Part shown: positions 51,985 through 60,818 of the stretch, one piece after another
How positions within the stretch are numbered: the first letter of the stretch is position 1
How the letters are laid out: every line of letters begins with the position of its first letter
NCBI RefSeq assembly: GCF_900106995.1
Contig: NZ_FNOK01000049.1
Coordinates: 1-64,000 of the forward strand
DNA from: Saccharopolyspora shandongensis
GTDB taxonomy: Bacteria; Actinomycetota; Actinomycetes; Mycobacteriales; Pseudonocardiaceae
Direction of reading: 5' to 3'
Length of the DNA: 64,000 nucleotides
Made by a program: the position numbers and the translations under genes
Notes under the pieces: model-generated
Told to the model about the DNA's origin: nothing
What the model saw: the letters and a program-made list of their open reading frames with translations, nothing else
Database searches by the model: none

Positions 51985-53067
51985 TCAGGCCGGGGTGCAG
52001 GTGGCTCGGACCTGGGTGGACGCGATGTGGGCGCCTTCGCCGTCCGCGCCGCCCGCGTAGTCCTCGCCCCGGTCGTGCAGCTTCACCGAGATCTTGCCCT
52101 GGGTGATCTTGTACGACCCGAGGTCCACCCACCTGCCGAGGTTGGTGACCTGGTTGATGTCCCGCACGCCGATCACGTTCGCCGCGCCCTGCTCGAACGA
52201 GTTGAAGATCGAGTAGTGCGCCTTGGTCGCACCGACGTTGCGGCGGTTGCTGTCGTTCGGGATGTAGACGGACAGCGCGCAGGTGCCGGTCGTCACCTTG
52301 CCCGACACGTCGAAGGTCCACTTCGCTGAGTTGTCGGGGCCGGATGTGTCCAGGTCGCCGGACATCGGCATCGCGTCGAAGGTGCCACGGCAGCGGCCGT
52401 CGGCGGCACCGCCGTTGCGGATGTACCAGCCCTTGCTGCCGTTCGTGTGGTAGCCGACCGCCTGGTACTGCTCCGTCGCGGTGTTCGAGCAGCCCGCCCC
52501 GGCGATGAGCGTGTCGCCCCCGCCGCTCGGCCCGCTCGCCTTCGGCTGATCCTGCTGCGGCAGCGGGTCCTTCCCCGACTCTGCGGGCTCCTCCCCCTGC
52601 GCCGGGGGGACGTCGTTCCCCGTGGTCAGCTCGGGCTGCGCAGGCGGTGCCGGCACCGGGTCTCCCGCGCCTTCATGCGCCGGAATCGCCTCCACGGCGT
52701 CGATCGGAACGCCGTCCTTGATCATCCCGGGGGTTTCGTCGTCGCCCGAGAACAGCACCGCGAGCACGAACGGCACGGAGACGAGGATCACCGCCGCGGC
52801 GGCGAGGGAGATCAGCGAAACCTTCGACGGCAGGCCGACGTCCTTGGCCCGCTGGGGCGGAACCTCCGCGGCGGGCGCCGGTTCCGGCCGCGCCGCGCCG
52901 GAAAGCGAGGCCAGCGGGACCTTTTCGTAGGACGGCTCGTCGGGCTTCGCCGATTCGACGGGAGTGCCCTCCGCCGGCACGTAGAGCCGCAGTTCCGGCG
53001 GCAGCGAATCCAGAGAGCGGTCCTCGGGCGACCCGGCGCCCCCGTTCCGATCAGTATCCGACGCCAC
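51985..53067 (-). CDS. membrane-anchored exoprotein A of a putative envelope-sensing module
   Basis: A 360-residue type II membrane protein. It has a cytoplasmic N-terminus of about 80 residues, one transmembrane helix (about 85-108, VSLISLAAAAVILVSVPFVL), a Pro/Glu/Gln-rich linker, then an extracytoplasmic domain (about 185-360) starting at AGAGCSNT. The motifs YHTNGSKGWYIRNGG, AMPMSGDLDTSGPDNSAKW and LHDRGEDYAGG recur in the paralogue at 55897-57072. Four Cys may pair. No known domain is recognised. GTG 53067 has GGAG upstream; an in-frame GTG lies at 53112. It is divergent from the histidine kinase. Confidence 0.78.
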   Translation of the reverse strand: MASDTDRNGGAGSPEDRSLDSLPPELRLYVPAEGTPVESAKPDEPSYEKVPLASLSGAARPEPAPAAEVPPQRAKDVGLPSKVSLISLAAAAVILVSVPFVLAVLFSGDDETPGMIKDGVPIDAVEAIPAHEGAGDPVPAPPAQPELTTGNDVPPAQGEEPAESGKDPLPQQDQPKASGPSGGGDTLIAGAGCSNTATEQYQAVGYHTNGSKGWYIRNGGAADGRCRGTFDAMPMSGDLDTSGPDNSAKWTFDVSGKVTTGTCALSVYIPNDSNRRNVGATKAHYSIFNSFEQGAANVIGVRDINQVTNLGRWVDLGSYKITQGKISVKLHDRGEDYAGGADGEGAHIASTQVRATCTPA

Positions 53068-53220
53068 ACTTACTCCAGAAATCGGGGAAGGCGACGTTCC
53101 CAAAAGGGACACCGCGTTTCAGCTCATAGCCTATACTTTGCCGCGATCTGGGGGGAACCTGCCGCTGATGCACCTTTACCAGATGTAAACACCTGGTCGA
53201 CAGCAACAGAAACGAAGGTC

Positions 53221-54336
53221 ATGCACGACCTCATCTTCGTCGCGCTCGTATCGCTGTGGTGCTCGGTGGCCGTGGGCCTGCTCGGCGCCTGGATCCTGTG
53301 GTTCCTGCGGCGGGGTTCGCTCGTCGTGATGATGATGATGCTCGCGGTCATCACCGTCATCTCGATCGGCTTCACCTTCGTGGTGCTCACGTTCCTCGAC
53401 CTGTTCACCGTGCGCGGCATGACCGCCGTGCTGCTGGCGTGCATCCCGACGGCCGCGGTGTCGGTGATGCTGTGCCTGCTGCTCGGCAGGCGGATCCTGC
53501 ACGGCAGCCGGAACCTCGCACGCGCCACCCGCACCATGGGCGAGGACGGCCGGTTCGCGGCGCCCGCCCAGTCCGGCTCGGCGGAGCTGGCCGTGCTGAC
53601 CCAGGAGCTCGCCGCGACCAGCGCGGCGCTCACCGCCTCGCGGGAGCAGGAGCAGCTGCTGGAGGCGTCGCGGCGGCAGCTTATCGCGTGGGTGTCGCAC
53701 GACCTGCGCACGCCGCTGGCGGGCCTGCGGGCGATGACCGAGGCGCTGCAGGACGGTATGGCCCGAGACCAGGACCGCTACCTGGGTCTGATCCTGCAGG
53801 AGACGCAGCGGCTGGACCACCTCGTCGGCGACCTGTTCGACCTGTCCCGCATCCAGTCCAACTCGCTGACCCTGTCGCTGACGCCGGTGTCGCTCGCGGA
53901 CCTGATCAGCGACGCGGTGACCGCGATCGAGCCGCAGGCCCGCAGCCGCGGCGTGCGGCTGGTGCCGGGCGGCATCGAGCCGGTCGCGGTCCGGGTGGAC
54001 ATCCGCCAGATCAACCGGGTGCTGGGGAACCTGCTGAGCAACGCCGTCCGGCACACCCACCCCGGCGGCGCGGTCACGGTGTGCGCGCACGCGGCGGAGG
54101 GCCGGGCGGTGCTGTCCATTTCGGACGCCTGTGGCGGAATTCCGGAGGCTGACCTGCACAAGGTCTTCGAACCGGGCTGGCGGGGAACCCCGTCCCGCCC
54201 GTCGGGCAAGGACGTCGGCGGCGGGCTGGGGCTGGCGATAGTGCGCGGCATCATCGAGGCGCACCACGGCGGCGTCGCCGTCCGCAACGTCGAGGGCGGC
54301 TGCCAGTTCACCGCGAGCCTGCCGCTGGCCGGTTAG
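53221..54336 (+). CDS. sensor histidine kinase
   Basis: A 371-residue kinase with three N-terminal transmembrane helices (about 3-25, 33-57, 63-85), a HAMP-like linker, an H-box (IAWVSHDLRTPLAGLRAM, His near residue 160) and an HATPase domain with NLLSNAVRHT, SDACGGIPE and GGGLGLAIV. It has almost no extracellular loop, so it probably senses via the membrane or a partner such as the neighbouring exoproteins. No canonical receiver partner is adjacent; the convergent LuxR-type protein has a degenerate receiver. Confidence 0.93.
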   Translation: MHDLIFVALVSLWCSVAVGLLGAWILWFLRRGSLVVMMMMLAVITVISIGFTFVVLTFLDLFTVRGMTAVLLACIPTAAVSVMLCLLLGRRILHGSRNLARATRTMGEDGRFAAPAQSGSAELAVLTQELAATSAALTASREQEQLLEASRRQLIAWVSHDLRTPLAGLRAMTEALQDGMARDQDRYLGLILQETQRLDHLVGDLFDLSRIQSNSLTLSLTPVSLADLISDAVTAIEPQARSRGVRLVPGGIEPVAVRVDIRQINRVLGNLLSNAVRHTHPGGAVTVCAHAAEGRAVLSISDACGGIPEADLHKVFEPGWRGTPSRPSGKDVGGGLGLAIVRGIIEAHHGGVAVRNVEGGCQFTASLPLAG

Positions 54337-54364
54337 GTCCCGGTCCTGGCGCCGGGTCTCCGGC

Positions 54365-54384
54365 GCAGTTTCAATTGAAACTGC
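54365..54384. terminator. 20-bp perfect palindrome at convergent junction
   Basis: GCAGTTTCAATTGAAACTGC lies between the ends of the kinase and LuxR-type genes, and is either a bidirectional terminator or a binding site. Confidence 0.65.
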
Positions 54385-54453
54385 GGGCCGAACCTTGGGT
54401 GGTGCCGTGCGGGGTGTGTCCGGGGCGTCGTCGGGCGAGGCATCGGCTGGGGA

Positions 54454-55068
54454 TCAGGCGGCCGCTAGAAGGGGTTCCCTTCGGACGACACCCAGTTCGA
54501 TGGCCTTTCGGGTCAGTTCCGCCTTGTTGCGGACCTCCAGCTTCGCCCGGATCCGCTTGACGTAGGTGTCGACCGTCGCTCCGGACAGGCCCATTCGCCG
54601 GGCCGCCTGGGAGTGGGTGTAGCCGTCGGCGATCCAGCGCAGCACCTCCTGCTCGCGCCGGGTGAGCACCTGCTGCGCGGGCTCGGCCGGGGCGCCACCG
54701 CCGATCAGGGCCGCCCGGGAACCCGACGCGACGTACACCGCGCCGCGCGCCACCACGCCGATCGCGTCGTAGAACTCCTGGTCGTCGCAGCCGTCGCCGA
54801 CGAAGCCCAGCGCGCCGGCCCGCAGCAGCTCCGGGACCTGCGCGGCGGCCTGCTCCGGCAGCACCACGAGCACCCGGTAGGAGCGGCTCAGCCGCGAAAC
54901 GCAGTGCACCAGGGCGTCCGCCGGGAGCGTTCCGCCGTGGGCGAGCACCGCGACGTCGGAGGCGCCGGACAGGCGCTCGGGGGCTTGGTCGAGCAGCCTG
55001 GAGATCTTCTCCTGCAACTCGGGGCGGTCGGCGAACACGGTCACGTCGGACAGCACACGAACCAGCAA
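54454..55068 (-). CDS. LuxR-type regulator with degenerate receiver domain
   Basis: A 204-residue protein. Residues 1-125 have receiver-like order, but the phospho-acceptor position lies in SDVAVLAHGG with no Asp, and the conserved Lys of the GAxGYLxK motif is missing (GALGFVGDG). The C-terminal LuxR HTH is canonical: LTRREQEVLRWIADGYTHSQ, then VDTYVKRIRAKLEVRNK. It should bind DNA without phosphorylation. Confidence 0.88.
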   Translation of the reverse strand: MLVRVLSDVTVFADRPELQEKISRLLDQAPERLSGASDVAVLAHGGTLPADALVHCVSRLSRSYRVLVVLPEQAAAQVPELLRAGALGFVGDGCDDQEFYDAIGVVARGAVYVASGSRAALIGGGAPAEPAQQVLTRREQEVLRWIADGYTHSQAARRMGLSGATVDTYVKRIRAKLEVRNKAELTRKAIELGVVRREPLLAAA

Positions 55069-55403
55069 CGTTCTTCACTCCCGGTGTCGCCGGTTCGCGC
55101 CGCGGCACAGACGTCTTCGACTGTTCGTCGCGATTCGGCGGAATTGTTGGGGCTAGGGAATTTCCGACTAGCCCGCGGCCTCTCTGACACCAGGAACGCT
55201 ACCTGCGGAATGGCCGAGATCGAAGAGATTCCAACGGTCTGTAAACGTCAGTCGGACCTTGTAAGAATCTGTAAGGGTCGCGCGCCCGCGGTAATCGATC
55301 GCGCACTTTCGGTAATGCGCGACTGCACCGCACACTCTGGGCGCGGGAGTGAGTGTGCGGTGCAGCGCGGTTCCCGGCCCGCGGGAGGGGCCGGGAGATC
55401 GGG
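55069..55403. other. intergenic region with terminator
   Basis: No supported gene. A 15-bp perfect stem, CTGCACCGCACACTC with its complement (55323-55365), terminates the reverse-strand gene ending at 55404. The rest is the promoter region of the LuxR-type gene. Confidence 0.7.
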
Positions 55404-55868
55404 TCACCAGCGGTGGTGCGCTCCGGTGCCGAGCGGCCGGATGACCGGCAGCGGCAGCACGGCGGTCTGCGCCGCGGCGACGTCCGCGACGGGCGGGCGG
55501 GGCGCCGTGCGCATGGGCACGGTGTCCCGGGCCTGCAGGGGCAGGGCCGGCAGCAGCTTGGTGTCGCCGTTCAGCCGCGCGCCTGCGCGGCCGTCCAGCA
55601 GGTCGATGCAGGTCAGGTCGCCGTTGTGCGACTCGATCACGTCCCGCAGGGTGCGCCGGTCGGCCCGGGAGACCGAGAGCTGTCGGCGCTCGGCGAACGC
55701 CGCGAGCGCCTGGGCGGCCGCGAGTTCGTCTCCGTTGTCCAGGTGGTTGGCAACCGCAACGCTGAGGTTGTCCGACATTTCCGGTGCGAGGTGCAGGAAC
55801 ATCTCGTCGAGCTCGTCGAATCCGTTCATCTCGGAGGGCATGATCACGCCTTGGTCCCAAACGAACAC
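55404..55868 (-). CDS. small acidic helical protein, unknown
   Basis: A 154-residue protein. The N-terminal 85 residues are helical and acidic (DELDEMFLHLAPEMSDNLSV, ADRRTLRDVIESHNGDL), with one Cys and then a Pro/Ala-rich tail. It lies 28 bp downstream of exoprotein B in the same direction and is probably cotranscribed. GTG 55868 has AGGAGG five bases upstream. A regulatory or anti-regulatory role is possible but unproven. Confidence 0.7.
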   Translation of the reverse strand: MFVWDQGVIMPSEMNGFDELDEMFLHLAPEMSDNLSVAVANHLDNGDELAAAQALAAFAERRQLSVSRADRRTLRDVIESHNGDLTCIDLLDGRAGARLNGDTKLLPALPLQARDTVPMRTAPRPPVADVAAAQTAVLPLPVIRPLGTGAHHRW

Positions 55869-55896
55869 GGTTTCCTCCTGAATGCGCCGACTTTCG

Positions 55897-57072
55897 TCAG
55901 GCGCTGCAGTCGATCTTCATCTGCGCCGCCGCGTGGTGCGCGTAGGTGGGCCCCTTGTCGGTCCAGTCCTTGCCGCGGGAGTGCAGCTTGATGGTCAGCC
56001 GTCCGCTGGTGACCGCGAACCGTCCGCCGTCGACCCAGCTGCCCTGCCGGTTGGCCTGGAAGACCCGGAAGTCACCGGACGGGCCCTTGGTCTCATCGCC
56101 CTGGTAGACGGTGTAGTAGCTCGGGTCACCGCCGACGTGCATCAGGTCGCCGCGGGGGACGAACACCGACACCTGGCAGCTGCCCTGCTTGACGTCACCG
56201 GTAGTGAACCGCCAGACCGCGGAGTTGTCACCGTCCCGGTTCGGGTCACCCGACATCGGCAGCGAGGAGTACGAACCGTCGCAACCGTCCGCCGCGTGCG
56301 CTCCGCTGCTGTTGAGCCAGCCCTGGTTGCCGTTGGCGTAGTAGCCGGGACGGCTGAAGCTGCCGCTCCCGCAGCCGGGCCCGGCGAAGCCGGAGAAGAC
56401 GACCGGGTGGGCGGCGGTGCGCGCGGGGTCGGCCGGGACGGCGGGCTGCACCTCGCCGCGCGGGATCTCCCCGCCGGCCGGAGGATGCACCGGCACGCCG
56501 TTGTTCGGGCTGCCCGGCGGCGGTCCGGGGACGAGGTTGCCGGCCGGGAGGCCCGGCGGCGGGACCGGCTGCTCCTGCGCCATGCCCGGGATGAAACCGG
56601 ACTGCGCCTGGGCGTCGTCCTCGTAGGCCGCCGGATTCGGGAGGGCGCGCGTGGGGGTGTCGTCGTTCGGGAGGAGGCCCGCGATCAGCACCGGGACGGA
56701 CAGCAGCACCAGACCGGCCACGGCCGCGGCGGCCACCACCGGCTTGGACACGCGGTTTCCGGGACTCGACGGGACGTCGGCGGTCTTCGCCGTCTTCGCG
56801 GTCTTGGCGGCGGCGACGGGCGTGGCCTTGGTGGCCGTCGCGGTCGCAGCCTCGGCCTCGACCGCCGTGGCCTGCCCGGTGCCGGCATCGGCGACCGGCT
56901 CGGCCAGGGCGGACGTCTTGATGGCGGGCATCATCTCGGTGTCCGCGTTGGACGTCCGCAGCTCGCGATCGGCAAGGTAGGCGACGCCGTTCTCGCTCGC
57001 GCCGTAGTACTTGTCCTGCTCCCAGGGGTGGTCGCCCTCGGTGGACTGATCTTTGCTGCCGCTCGGGCTCAT
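55897..57072 (-). CDS. membrane-anchored exoprotein B, paralogue of exoprotein A
   Basis: A 391-residue type II membrane protein. It has a cytoplasmic N-terminus of about 105 residues with an Ala/Thr-rich AKTAKTAKTA stretch, one transmembrane helix (about 110-133), a Pro-rich linker, then a domain (about 228-391) with CGSGSFSRPGYYANGNQGW, LPMSGDPNRDGDNSAVW and LHSRGKDWTDKG. These match exoprotein A motif for motif. Function is unknown; a wall- or ligand-sensing role is inferred from the surrounding kinase and regulator. Confidence 0.8.
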   Translation of the reverse strand: MSPSGSKDQSTEGDHPWEQDKYYGASENGVAYLADRELRTSNADTEMMPAIKTSALAEPVADAGTGQATAVEAEAATATATKATPVAAAKTAKTAKTADVPSSPGNRVSKPVVAAAAVAGLVLLSVPVLIAGLLPNDDTPTRALPNPAAYEDDAQAQSGFIPGMAQEQPVPPPGLPAGNLVPGPPPGSPNNGVPVHPPAGGEIPRGEVQPAVPADPARTAAHPVVFSGFAGPGCGSGSFSRPGYYANGNQGWLNSSGAHAADGCDGSYSSLPMSGDPNRDGDNSAVWRFTTGDVKQGSCQVSVFVPRGDLMHVGGDPSYYTVYQGDETKGPSGDFRVFQANRQGSWVDGGRFAVTSGRLTIKLHSRGKDWTDKGPTYAHHAAAQMKIDCSA

Positions 57073-57446
57073 CTCTCGCTTCCCATCGGTCGAGTCTCTT
57101 CCAGCCGCTCCCGCCGGCTCGGGGTTGTGCGGTTCGCGCTGCGGAGCCGTCTCACCCGACACGCCGATCACGCCCGGGCCCCGGACATTGAGCCTGGTCA
57201 AGATCGAGCGGCCCGACAAGTAACCGAATAAGGGACGGGTACTTCGGCGAAGTCGTTCTTGCGCGTTCAGATCGCGCAAGGGTTCCGGGCGAACTGTGGC
57301 GCGGAACGGGCCGGATCGGTTGATCTTGGCGCATGGCCCTTTCCCCATTGGACGGTCCGACCGGCGGCTACCGCAACGCCCCCACCTCGGCCCCGCAAGC
57401 GGGGTAGAACTCGGCCGCGCCACCAGCGTGGACACCGGTCGGCGGC
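57073..57446. other. divergent promoter region
   Basis: No supported gene; it separates exoprotein B from the WXG-type gene pair. I see no clear palindromic operator. Confidence 0.5.
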
Positions 57447-57767
57447 GTGCTCTCGGTCGACCAAACCGAGTTGCGGCGTGCCGTCGCGTTGTTCCAAGCC
57501 GCCGCGGCATCTGCCGGAAGCGCAGCTGGAAAGGCGCCGCGAGTCGCGGAACAGGGCCTGCCGCCGTGGGGCGGTGATCCGCTCGGGGCGGCGTGCGGCG
57601 GCGGCTACCGGGATCCGGCCGAGCAGGCGTGCGCGGCGCTGGACGAGCTGTCCGGACTGCTCGGCGACGTCGCCGACCGGCTCGTCGCGGTCGGGCGGAC
57701 CTTCGCCGAAACCGAAGCGCAGAACGTCGAGCACGCCCGGCGGTGGCAGGTCGATGGCCGCGACTGA
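57447..57767 (+). CDS. WXG100-like small helical protein
   Basis: A 106-residue helical protein with a LPPWGGDPLG turn that gives the WxG motif near residue 41. The N-terminal helix is LRRAVALFQAAAAS and the C-terminal helix runs ADRLVAVGRTFAETEAQNVE. It overlaps the following WXG-type gene by 14 bases, so it is a likely export partner for it through the type VII system. It is far from the ecc genes. GTG 57447 has no strong ribosome-binding site. Confidence 0.72.
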   Translation: MLSVDQTELRRAVALFQAAAASAGSAAGKAPRVAEQGLPPWGGDPLGAACGGGYRDPAEQACAALDELSGLLGDVADRLVAVGRTFAETEAQNVEHARRWQVDGRD

Positions 57768-58884
57768 CGTATCGCCCGATGTCCAACGTCTGCTGGAGGT
57801 GCTGGTCGGCAACGACTGGCCGGAAGGCAACCCGGACGATCTGCGGGCGATGGCCACCAGCTGGCGCGACGTCGCCGAGCACCTGAACAGCACCGTCGAT
57901 TTGGTCAACAAGGGTGCGGGGCAGGTTGCTCTCGCACTGACCGGAGAGACGGCGGAGTCGTTCCGCGCGTTCATCGCGCCGTTCCTCGACGATGAGGGCT
58001 ATGCGCGGCAAATGGTTCTGGCCGCCTCCGGCTTCGCCAACGCGCTGGACGGGATGGCGCTGGAGATCGAGACGCTGCGGATCATCATCATTCAGCTGCT
58101 GGTCATCCTGGCATTCGATATCGCGGCGCTGATCGCCGCTGCGGCGGTCACCTTCGGCTCCTCGACGGCCCTCATCCCGGCGAGGACGGCCGCCACCCGA
58201 ACGACGCTCACGGCGTTTCAGCGGAAGGCGATCACCGAGGTGGCCGCCCACGTGGCGAGCTCGGTGTTCGACCAGGTCGGGGTCACCTTCTTCGCGCAGT
58301 TCATCCAGATCTGCCAGGGGAAACGGAAAAGCTTCGACGACGGGATGTTGGCGATCGCGGCGCAGAACGGAGCGGTCGGTGGAGCGGTCGGCATCGGCGC
58401 GGGAGCGCTGGGCAACACGATCAAGGTCGGCGGCGCGAAGGCGCTCAACGGCAAGGTGCCCAGTACGCACCTGTTCGACGGATCGGCCGCGAACACCTGG
58501 AAAGGCGCAACGGCCAGGTTCGGAGCGAACCTGCCGGTGCTCGCGGCCTGGGGCTCGGCCGTCGGCGCGGCGGAAGCAGCGGCGCAGGACGCCGCATCGG
58601 GCGCGAGCGGGGACGAGGTGTACGGGGCGGAGAACGGAGCGCTCATCGGAGCGGTGGACGCGGGGAGGGGAGCGTACAACCCGCAAGGGAAGTTCTCGAC
58701 ATCGACGGGCGTCTACCTGGACAAAGCCCTGAACCTCCCGTGGCGGGACAAGAACACGTCCCAGCCCGACCCGTCCCACCCGAATCCGATCCCGACTTCG
58801 TCGGAGCCACCGAAGCTCCCGGAAACCCCGAAGGAAAACTGGACCGCCTGGTCCGACGAAACCATCGAAGCGCTGAACCGCTAG
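57754..58884 (+). CDS. large WXG-type protein resembling the N-terminus of a polymorphic toxin
   Basis: A 376-residue protein. Its first 200 residues follow the WXG100-like domain of exported actinobacterial toxins: VLVGNDWPEGNPDDLRAMAT, then a hydrophobic segment (IIIIQLLVILAFDIAALIAA). A Gly/Ala-rich region and a Pro-rich tail follow. No recognised toxin domain is present at the C-terminus, so it is either a truncated toxin, with the lost end replaced by the cassette border, or a non-toxic scaffold. No immunity gene follows. Confidence 0.75.
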   Translation: MAATDVSPDVQRLLEVLVGNDWPEGNPDDLRAMATSWRDVAEHLNSTVDLVNKGAGQVALALTGETAESFRAFIAPFLDDEGYARQMVLAASGFANALDGMALEIETLRIIIIQLLVILAFDIAALIAAAAVTFGSSTALIPARTAATRTTLTAFQRKAITEVAAHVASSVFDQVGVTFFAQFIQICQGKRKSFDDGMLAIAAQNGAVGGAVGIGAGALGNTIKVGGAKALNGKVPSTHLFDGSAANTWKGATARFGANLPVLAAWGSAVGAAEAAAQDAASGASGDEVYGAENGALIGAVDAGRGAYNPQGKFSTSTGVYLDKALNLPWRDKNTSQPDPSHPNPIPTSSEPPKLPETPKENWTAWSDETIEALNR

Positions 58885-58899
58885 CCGCCGGCGCCAGAA

Positions 58900-58949
58900 G
58901 ACCCGTGTGCATTTTGTGTCGCTATAGCAGCACAAAATGCACACGGGTC
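58900..58949. repeat. long palindrome family, copy 4 (left border of cassette B)
   Basis: A perfect 19-bp stem, GACCCGTGTGCATTTTGTG, with a 12-base centre containing GCTATAGC. It begins 16 bases after the WXG-type stop and lies at a convergent junction. Confidence 0.9.
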
Positions 58950-58992
58950 CCAACCAGGCAGAACGTTCATCGACCGGGAACGACCAGCCGCC

Positions 58993-59193
58993 TCAGCGCT
59001 CGAACCGGCCGTCCTTGACGGCGCCGATGAACGCCGACCACTGCGCGCGGTCGGTGGTTAAGTGCCCTGCTGCACGGTTCTTGCTGTCCCGTACGGCAGC
59101 ACCATCGCTGATTCGGCCAACTTCGACGCAGTTCGTCTGCCCGCCGCTGAACCTCGACTTTCGCCAGCCTTCGGGGGCGTGCGGTGTCGTCAT
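58993..59193 (-). CDS. DUF397 protein, cassette B
   Basis: A 66-residue DUF397 protein with WRKSRFSGGQTNCVEV, AVRDSKN and WSAFIGAVKDGRFER. It overlaps the XRE gene by ATGA, as in cassette A. The C-terminal DGRFER matches the GGRFER of copy A. Confidence 0.92.
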   Translation of the reverse strand: MTTPHAPEGWRKSRFSGGQTNCVEVGRISDGAAVRDSKNRAAGHLTTDRAQWSAFIGAVKDGRFER

Positions 59194-60032
59194 GATGCCG
59201 TCTCCTTGGATCTGATGACATCGGCGATGAGCGCTGCGGTCTCTTCTGGGCTCATCGCCAGCCCGCGCAGCGTATCTACTGCACCTCTGTAAATCTTCAA
59301 CGTCTTCGCGTCAGTGATCGTCGCCGACGAACCGAAATGCTCGAGATGCAGCACTGGTTTCGTCCGCGAGAACTCAAGAAGTGCCCACGGGCCGCTCAGC
59401 ACCGCAGCAGCCGGACGGCCCATCGGGAGGACTTGGAGCGCCACGTTGTCCAGCTCGGAGATCTTCAAAAGGTGGCGCAGCTGCTCCAGCATCACGTCGT
59501 CAGGGCATACGGAATAGCGAAGCGCGTATTCGCCAACGATGGCGACCAGCTGCTTCGGCGGTGTATCGGTAAGTACGTGCTGTCGGCCGATCCGGAGTGT
59601 TGCGCGCTGCTCCGCTTCCCCGCGTGTCTGGCCGTACGCGACCATGATGTGACGCGCGTAGTCGTAGGTCTGCAGCAGGCCTGGGATCATCAGCGGCTCG
59701 ATGTTGATGATCGTTTGGGCGGTGCGCTCGTATTCCGTCAATGCGGCGAGTTGCTTGTCGATGCCCGGAGCCACCCAATTCGGATCGAGCGCGTCGCGAG
59801 CTAGTTCAAGGAGTCGATCGCGGTCGGCACCGTTGACGCCCAGCACTGCCAGGACGGTGGCGGTGTCGGCTTCGCTGGGGATGAGCTTGCCATTTTCCCA
59901 CCGGGAGATATGCGAACTGCTGCGTTCGATCATCTCGGCAAGCTTGCGCGTCGAGTAGCCGCGCCGCTCGCGTGCCTGCCGTAGCTCCACTCCCAAAGCG
60001 CGTGCGCGCGGAGTGTCAGCGCTGCTTGCCAT
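59190..60032 (-). CDS. XRE-family regulator with DUF5753, cassette B
   Basis: A 280-residue paralogue of 14891-15733 with identical layout: HTH with SSHISRWENGKLIPSEAD, then PNWVAPGIDKQLAALTEYER and a sensor domain ending in the same helix. The HTH differs in and before the recognition helix (ARERRGYSTRKLAEMIERSS), in line with the different operator sequence of this copy. It is probably the repressor or activator of the divergent zinc-finger-like and membrane genes. Confidence 0.92.
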   Translation of the reverse strand: MASSADTPRARALGVELRQARERRGYSTRKLAEMIERSSSHISRWENGKLIPSEADTATVLAVLGVNGADRDRLLELARDALDPNWVAPGIDKQLAALTEYERTAQTIINIEPLMIPGLLQTYDYARHIMVAYGQTRGEAEQRATLRIGRQHVLTDTPPKQLVAIVGEYALRYSVCPDDVMLEQLRHLLKISELDNVALQVLPMGRPAAAVLSGPWALLEFSRTKPVLHLEHFGSSATITDAKTLKIYRGAVDTLRGLAMSPEETAALIADVIRSKETAS

Positions 60033-60097
60033 GCAGCAATCGTAAGCGGTGCTCAGATCGGCATGGAGAGATCAACCTATCGAGGCATGGCGAGCTG

Positions 60098-60130
60098 TGC
60101 TGCATGCATCACATACTGATGCATGCAGCA
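60098..60130. promoter_or_regulatory. cassette B divergent operator
   Basis: Perfect 14-base arms, TGCTGCATGCATCA and its complement, separated by CATAC. The arrangement and the 5-base spacer match cassette A, and both share a TGCATGCA core, but the flanking bases differ. Confidence 0.85.
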
Positions 60131-60150
60131 ATGATCTAGAGGAGGCTTCC

Positions 60151-60399
60151 ATGTTCTACCGAGCCCATCCCTTCCACTGGGTTCCGGCTGCTGGGCTGCG
60201 GCATGCGAGTACCGATCGGCGGCCGGATGCCGCTTTGGCTTATCCGACCGGGACTTCCGTATCGACGCTGTGTCGGCAGAAGTTGTCGGCAGACAACTCC
60301 GAGCTCGCGTGGTTGTGGTCTACGTGCGGTGACTGTGACGTCGAGGCACACCGGATAGCCCGAACCCTCTACACCCCGGCTACCGAGAGGACCAAGTGA
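60151..60399 (+). CDS. cassette B zinc-finger-like small protein
   Basis: An 82-residue paralogue of 14534-14770 with PFHWVPAAGLRHASTDRRPD and WLWSTCGDCDVEAHRIA. Here the CxxC is followed by a His that copy A lacks. GGAGG lies five bases before ATG 60151. Confidence 0.82.
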   Translation: MFYRAHPFHWVPAAGLRHASTDRRPDAALAYPTGTSVSTLCRQKLSADNSELAWLWSTCGDCDVEAHRIARTLYTPATERTK

Positions 60400-60400
60400 C

Positions 60401-60688
60401 GTGTTGGCCATGCTTCCCGGAATCGCCGGGATCACCGGCACTGCCGCGCTCTACCTGATCATCACCTGCTGGAAGTCCTACCGCCCGCAGCACGCCGGAG
60501 GCGGCGAAGGTGCTTTGACGGTGTGGCAACTCATCGCGCACGTCGAAGCCGAGCGACAACAACGAGAACAAGGTGGCCGACACCGGCTCCGCGAACCCCA
60601 GCCACCACCACCGTCCACATCAGACGCCGAAAAGGCGCCGTCGCTGGAGGTTCAGCGCCGAATACTGGACGCCCTCCGGCGCCTCTGA
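60401..60688 (+). CDS. cassette B small one-helix membrane protein
   Basis: A 95-residue paralogue of 14251-14532: one N-terminal helix, the KSYRPQHAGGGEGALTVW linker, an Arg/Gln-rich helix (AEAERQQREQGG-like), a Pro stretch and LEVQRRILDALRRL. GTG 60401 starts just after the previous stop. The two copies are closer to each other than the XRE proteins are. Confidence 0.82.
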   Translation: MLAMLPGIAGITGTAALYLIITCWKSYRPQHAGGGEGALTVWQLIAHVEAERQQREQGGRHRLREPQPPPPSTSDAEKAPSLEVQRRILDALRRL

Positions 60689-60818
60689 CGGCACCAGACC
60701 CGGGCCCGGCCGCCGATGCCCCCGACCTGCGGTGGACGGGCCCTGCGGGCCGGTCGGCGCGACACCCCTCCCCAACGCGCCGACCGGCCACCCCGCCTCC
60801 TGAAGCCCTGAGTCCGTC

